From contig JAFGQO010000107.1 in assembly GCA_016935615.1 (NCBI GenBank), positions 1-35,680 on the forward strand: 35,680 nucleotides of DNA. Reading direction: 5' to 3'. This document shows positions 34,105 through 35,680 of the stretch, piece by piece; position 1 is the stretch's first letter, and every line of letters starts with the position of its first letter. A program made the translations under genes and the position numbers. This stretch comes from Bacteroidales bacterium (GTDB taxonomy: Bacteria; Bacteroidota; Bacteroidia; Bacteroidales; UBA10428). The notes beneath the pieces are model-generated. The model was given only the letters and a program-made list of their open reading frames with translations, made no database searches and had not been told where the DNA came from.

Positions 34105-35316
34105 GTGACGGAGCGGAGCTTTGAACAAGCAAAACAAATGTTTATGGAAATATACCCTATTGAACAGATTGTTACTTCAGACCAACTGATGGAGTATGAG
34201 ATGATACAATTTTATAAGGCGGAACAAAAGAAGCTCACTTTACGCTCCTGTAATCACAGGGGAGAAAAAAGGATTCAGCTTATTTTTGGTTATGATGAGG
34301 CCTTACTTGATTGTCTGCGCACTATTGCAGGTTGTCGTTGGAGTGCGACCATGCATTGCTGGCATATTCCTTATAGTGAGAATGCTGAGCAAAAGCTGAA
34401 AGCTGTTGTATGCGACATGAACGTGGTCATAACATGGAAAGAAAAGAATACGAAATACGTGGCACAGCCCGGTGATGAACAATTGCAGGCACTTCGGCAA
34501 TTTAAGCTCTATTTAAAGAGCAGGCATTACAGCGATAGCACTATTCGTTCTTATGTTCATGCTATGCAAAGACTTTTTTTGCATTTCCGGTCAAAAAGTA
34601 CAGATCAGATCAGCAACCAGGATATTGTGGAATATTGTGCTTTGATTTTAGATGAGAGGCATGCATCGGATTCAGGGGTGAATATACTGATCAATGCAAT
34701 TAAGTTGTTTTATTTAAAAACGAAAAACAGGCAGATTAACCTGGAGATACTTGAAAGGCCGAGAAAATGGCATTATTTGCCACAGGTTTTTTCGAAAGAG
34801 GAGGTTGAGAAAATCCTGAAGTGCACCACAAATATAAAACACAGGGTAATTCTTGCGATTATATATTCGGCAGGCTTAAGAATAAGCGAGGCCATTGCCA
34901 TGAAGATAACAGATATTGATCAGGGGCGTATGGTTATTCATATACGGTGTGCCAAAGGCAGGAGGGACCGTTTGGTCAATCTGTCGAGGCGATTGTTAAT
35001 GATGTTGCAGGAATACGTCGAAAAATACAAGCCGGAGGTATATTTATTCAATGGTGTGGGGGGAAAGCACTATTCGGCATCGAGTATCAGGAAAATACTC
35101 AAGGTATCGATGAAAAAGGCGGAAATCAGGAAAAATGCCACTGTGCATACTCTGCGACATTCTTTTGCCACTCATCAATTGGAGAACGGCGTGGATTTGC
35201 GGTATATTCAGGAAATGCTGGGGCATAAGGATCCTAAGACAACGATGATATATACGCATATCAGCCGGAAATCAATAGGGATAATACATAATCCGTTGGA
35301 TGATTTGGATTTTTAG
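34105..35316 (+). CDS. Tyrosine recombinase/integrase (XerC/D-like core with N-terminal extension)
   Basis: Site-specific recombinase of up to 403 residues. The catalytic set is complete: Arg259 (SAGLRISEA), Lys284 (CAKGRRDR), His348 and Arg351 (HTLRHSFATH), His374 (MLGHKDPKTT) and nucleophile Tyr383 (MIYTH). The SAM-like core-binding domain spans about 125-205 (LRQFKLYLKSRHYSDSTIRSY). Before it lies a further domain of about 110 residues with GYDEALLDCLRTIAGCRWSATMHCWHIPY, which ordinary Xer proteins (about 300 residues) lack. I see no IntI-type insertion before the HxLR motif, so a canonical integron integrase is unlikely. The frame starts with GTG at 34105; ATG at 34138 is a reasonable alternative. 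Downstream, same strand, are a bulged hairpin and a gene resembling phage-defence membrane proteins, so this looks like a cargo-bearing mobile locus. Confidence 0.92.
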   Translation: MTERSFEQAKQMFMEIYPIEQIVTSDQLMEYEMIQFYKAEQKKLTLRSCNHRGEKRIQLIFGYDEALLDCLRTIAGCRWSATMHCWHIPYSENAEQKLKAVVCDMNVVITWKEKNTKYVAQPGDEQLQALRQFKLYLKSRHYSDSTIRSYVHAMQRLFLHFRSKSTDQISNQDIVEYCALILDERHASDSGVNILINAIKLFYLKTKNRQINLEILERPRKWHYLPQVFSKEEVEKILKCTTNIKHRVILAIIYSAGLRISEAIAMKITDIDQGRMVIHIRCAKGRRDRLVNLSRRLLMMLQEYVEKYKPEVYLFNGVGGKHYSASSIRKILKVSMKKAEIRKNATVHTLRHSFATHQLENGVDLRYIQEMLGHKDPKTTMIYTHISRKSIGIIHNPLDDLDF

Positions 35317-35369
35317 TAAAATGATTGCATTTGTATCAGCGACCGTCCGTGGTATAACCAGCACCTCAA

Positions 35370-35414
35370 AAAGTAAGGTTTACCCATTGGAAATGGGTTA
35401 TAACGCTTACCTTT
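35370..35414 (+). repeat. 45-nt bulged hairpin, candidate recombination site
   Basis: The inner arms ACCCATT (35382-35388) and AATGGGT (35392-35398) pair perfectly over GGA. The outer arms AAAGTAAG (35370-35377) and CTTACCTTT (35406-35414) pair with one bulged base. Between them lie asymmetric unpaired stretches of 4 and 7 nt. The right internal strand contains GTTATAAC (35397-35404). No T-run follows, so it is a poor terminator. The two-box stem with asymmetric bulge recalls folded recombination sites, but it is shorter than typical attC and lacks the RYYYAAC/GTTRRRY consensus. Confidence 0.45.
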
Positions 35415-35479
35415 AGAAATTCTTGCAGGTGAAGTTATTAAAGAGTTGTACACTATACAAAAAAAACGAACTACCATAG

Positions 35480-35680
35480 ATGAAGAGAGAAAATAACAAG
35501 TTGATATACCTGATTGCCTTCATTGGTATGATAGCGATTTTCCTACTCATACTTTATTTCTGGAATTTCAAAGAGGGTTATCTTTCAAAGAATCCCTCTG
35601 ATTGGGGCAGTTTTGGAGGATATATTTCTCCAATTTTATCTCTTATGACTATGATTATTATGATTTATACAATCTATGAG
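35480..35680 (+). CDS. Membrane protein resembling putative phage abortive infection proteins, 3'-truncated by the window
   Basis: A frame open from ATG at 35480 to the window end (67 codons). A first membrane helix (about 8-28: LIYLIAFIGMIAIFLLILYF) is followed by a short loop with SKNPSDWGSFGGYISPILSL and a second helix (about 50-65: LMTMIIMIYTIYE). The WGxFGxYxxPI loop between two helices is the pattern I recall from proteins annotated as putative phage abortive infection proteins, which continue into a cytoplasmic domain not visible here. The assignment rests on this short motif. It lies 163 bp after the recombinase, same strand, immediately after the bulged hairpin, as expected for cargo of that locus. 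Confidence 0.5.
   Translation, partial: MKRENNKLIYLIAFIGMIAIFLLILYFWNFKEGYLSKNPSDWGSFGGYISPILSLMTMIIMIYTIYE

Noticed and set aside
34105-35414. Calling the right end a classical integron
   Set aside because: No IntI-specific insertion is seen in the recombinase, the hairpin is shorter than typical attC and lacks the RYYYAAC/GTTRRRY consensus, and only one candidate site is visible.

Overview
The window comes from a member of the Bacteroidota, most likely Bacteroidales-like. Evidence for this: a T9SS type-A C-terminal sorting domain, a TonB-dependent receptor with an N-terminal carboxypeptidase-regulatory-like domain, a tagaturonate epimerase (UxaE) family protein, a DUF4301 protein, a fused ResB/CcsA cytochrome c biogenesis protein, and several exact or near matches to the Bacteroidota -7 element TAnnTTTG. 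Base composition is AT-rich, intergenic spacers carry simple-sequence tracts, and no rRNA, tRNA or CRISPR array was recognised.

Layout. 1-4.0 kb: hexuronate catabolism (uxaC, cut by the window start, then kdgK and uxaE); the KDPG aldolase eda lies apart at 14.1 kb. 4.0-6.3 kb: spacer with palindromes and a MITE-like inverted repeat, then the leftward hflK-hflC pair. 6.3-7.3 kb: a gene-poor stretch holding a 50-codon leftward gene with its own terminator, a palindrome-rich segment and a 14-bp tandem repeat. 7.3-9.5 kb: a divergent pair, Y-family polymerase DinB and a LexA/CI-like self-cleaving repressor, which looks like a small damage-response module. 9.8-12.4 kb: three leftward exported proteins of unknown role (DUF2846-like; repeat plus beta-barrel; a CBM-like lipoprotein that appears circularly permuted). 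12.6-14.7 kb: a PLP transsulfuration enzyme whose stop codon lies inside a TTCTGCC repeat, then divergent eda. 14.8-20.2 kb: a secreted helical protein, a NUDIX/NrtR-like protein, a STAS-like protein and a large M16 peptidase. 20.2-26.8 kb: START-domain protein, MsrA, the CcsBA fusion, and a DUF362 protein with N-terminal membrane helices and a T9SS tail. 26.9-31.5 kb, leftward: DHFR-like reductase, LysE-type exporter, TonB-dependent receptor, and a small exported protein with a carboxypeptidase-regulatory-like domain. 31.7-33.6 kb: yjbQ and a DUF4301 protein.

The right end (33.6-35.7 kb) is the most accessory-looking part. A tyrosine recombinase with all catalytic residues follows a gene-free 476-bp spacer. 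It is followed by a 45-nt bulged hairpin and the start of a small membrane protein resembling those annotated as putative phage abortive infection proteins. The palindrome GTTATAAC occurs on both sides of the recombinase gene. This suggests a recombinase-associated cargo or cassette locus, possibly defensive, that continues beyond the window. The recombinase lacks an obvious IntI-specific insertion, so a classical integron is not claimed.

Metabolic logic: UxaC converts glucuronate and galacturonate to fructuronate and tagaturonate, UxaE interconverts the latter two, and after reduction and dehydration by enzymes not seen here (UxuB, UxuA), KdgK and Eda make pyruvate and glyceraldehyde 3-phosphate.
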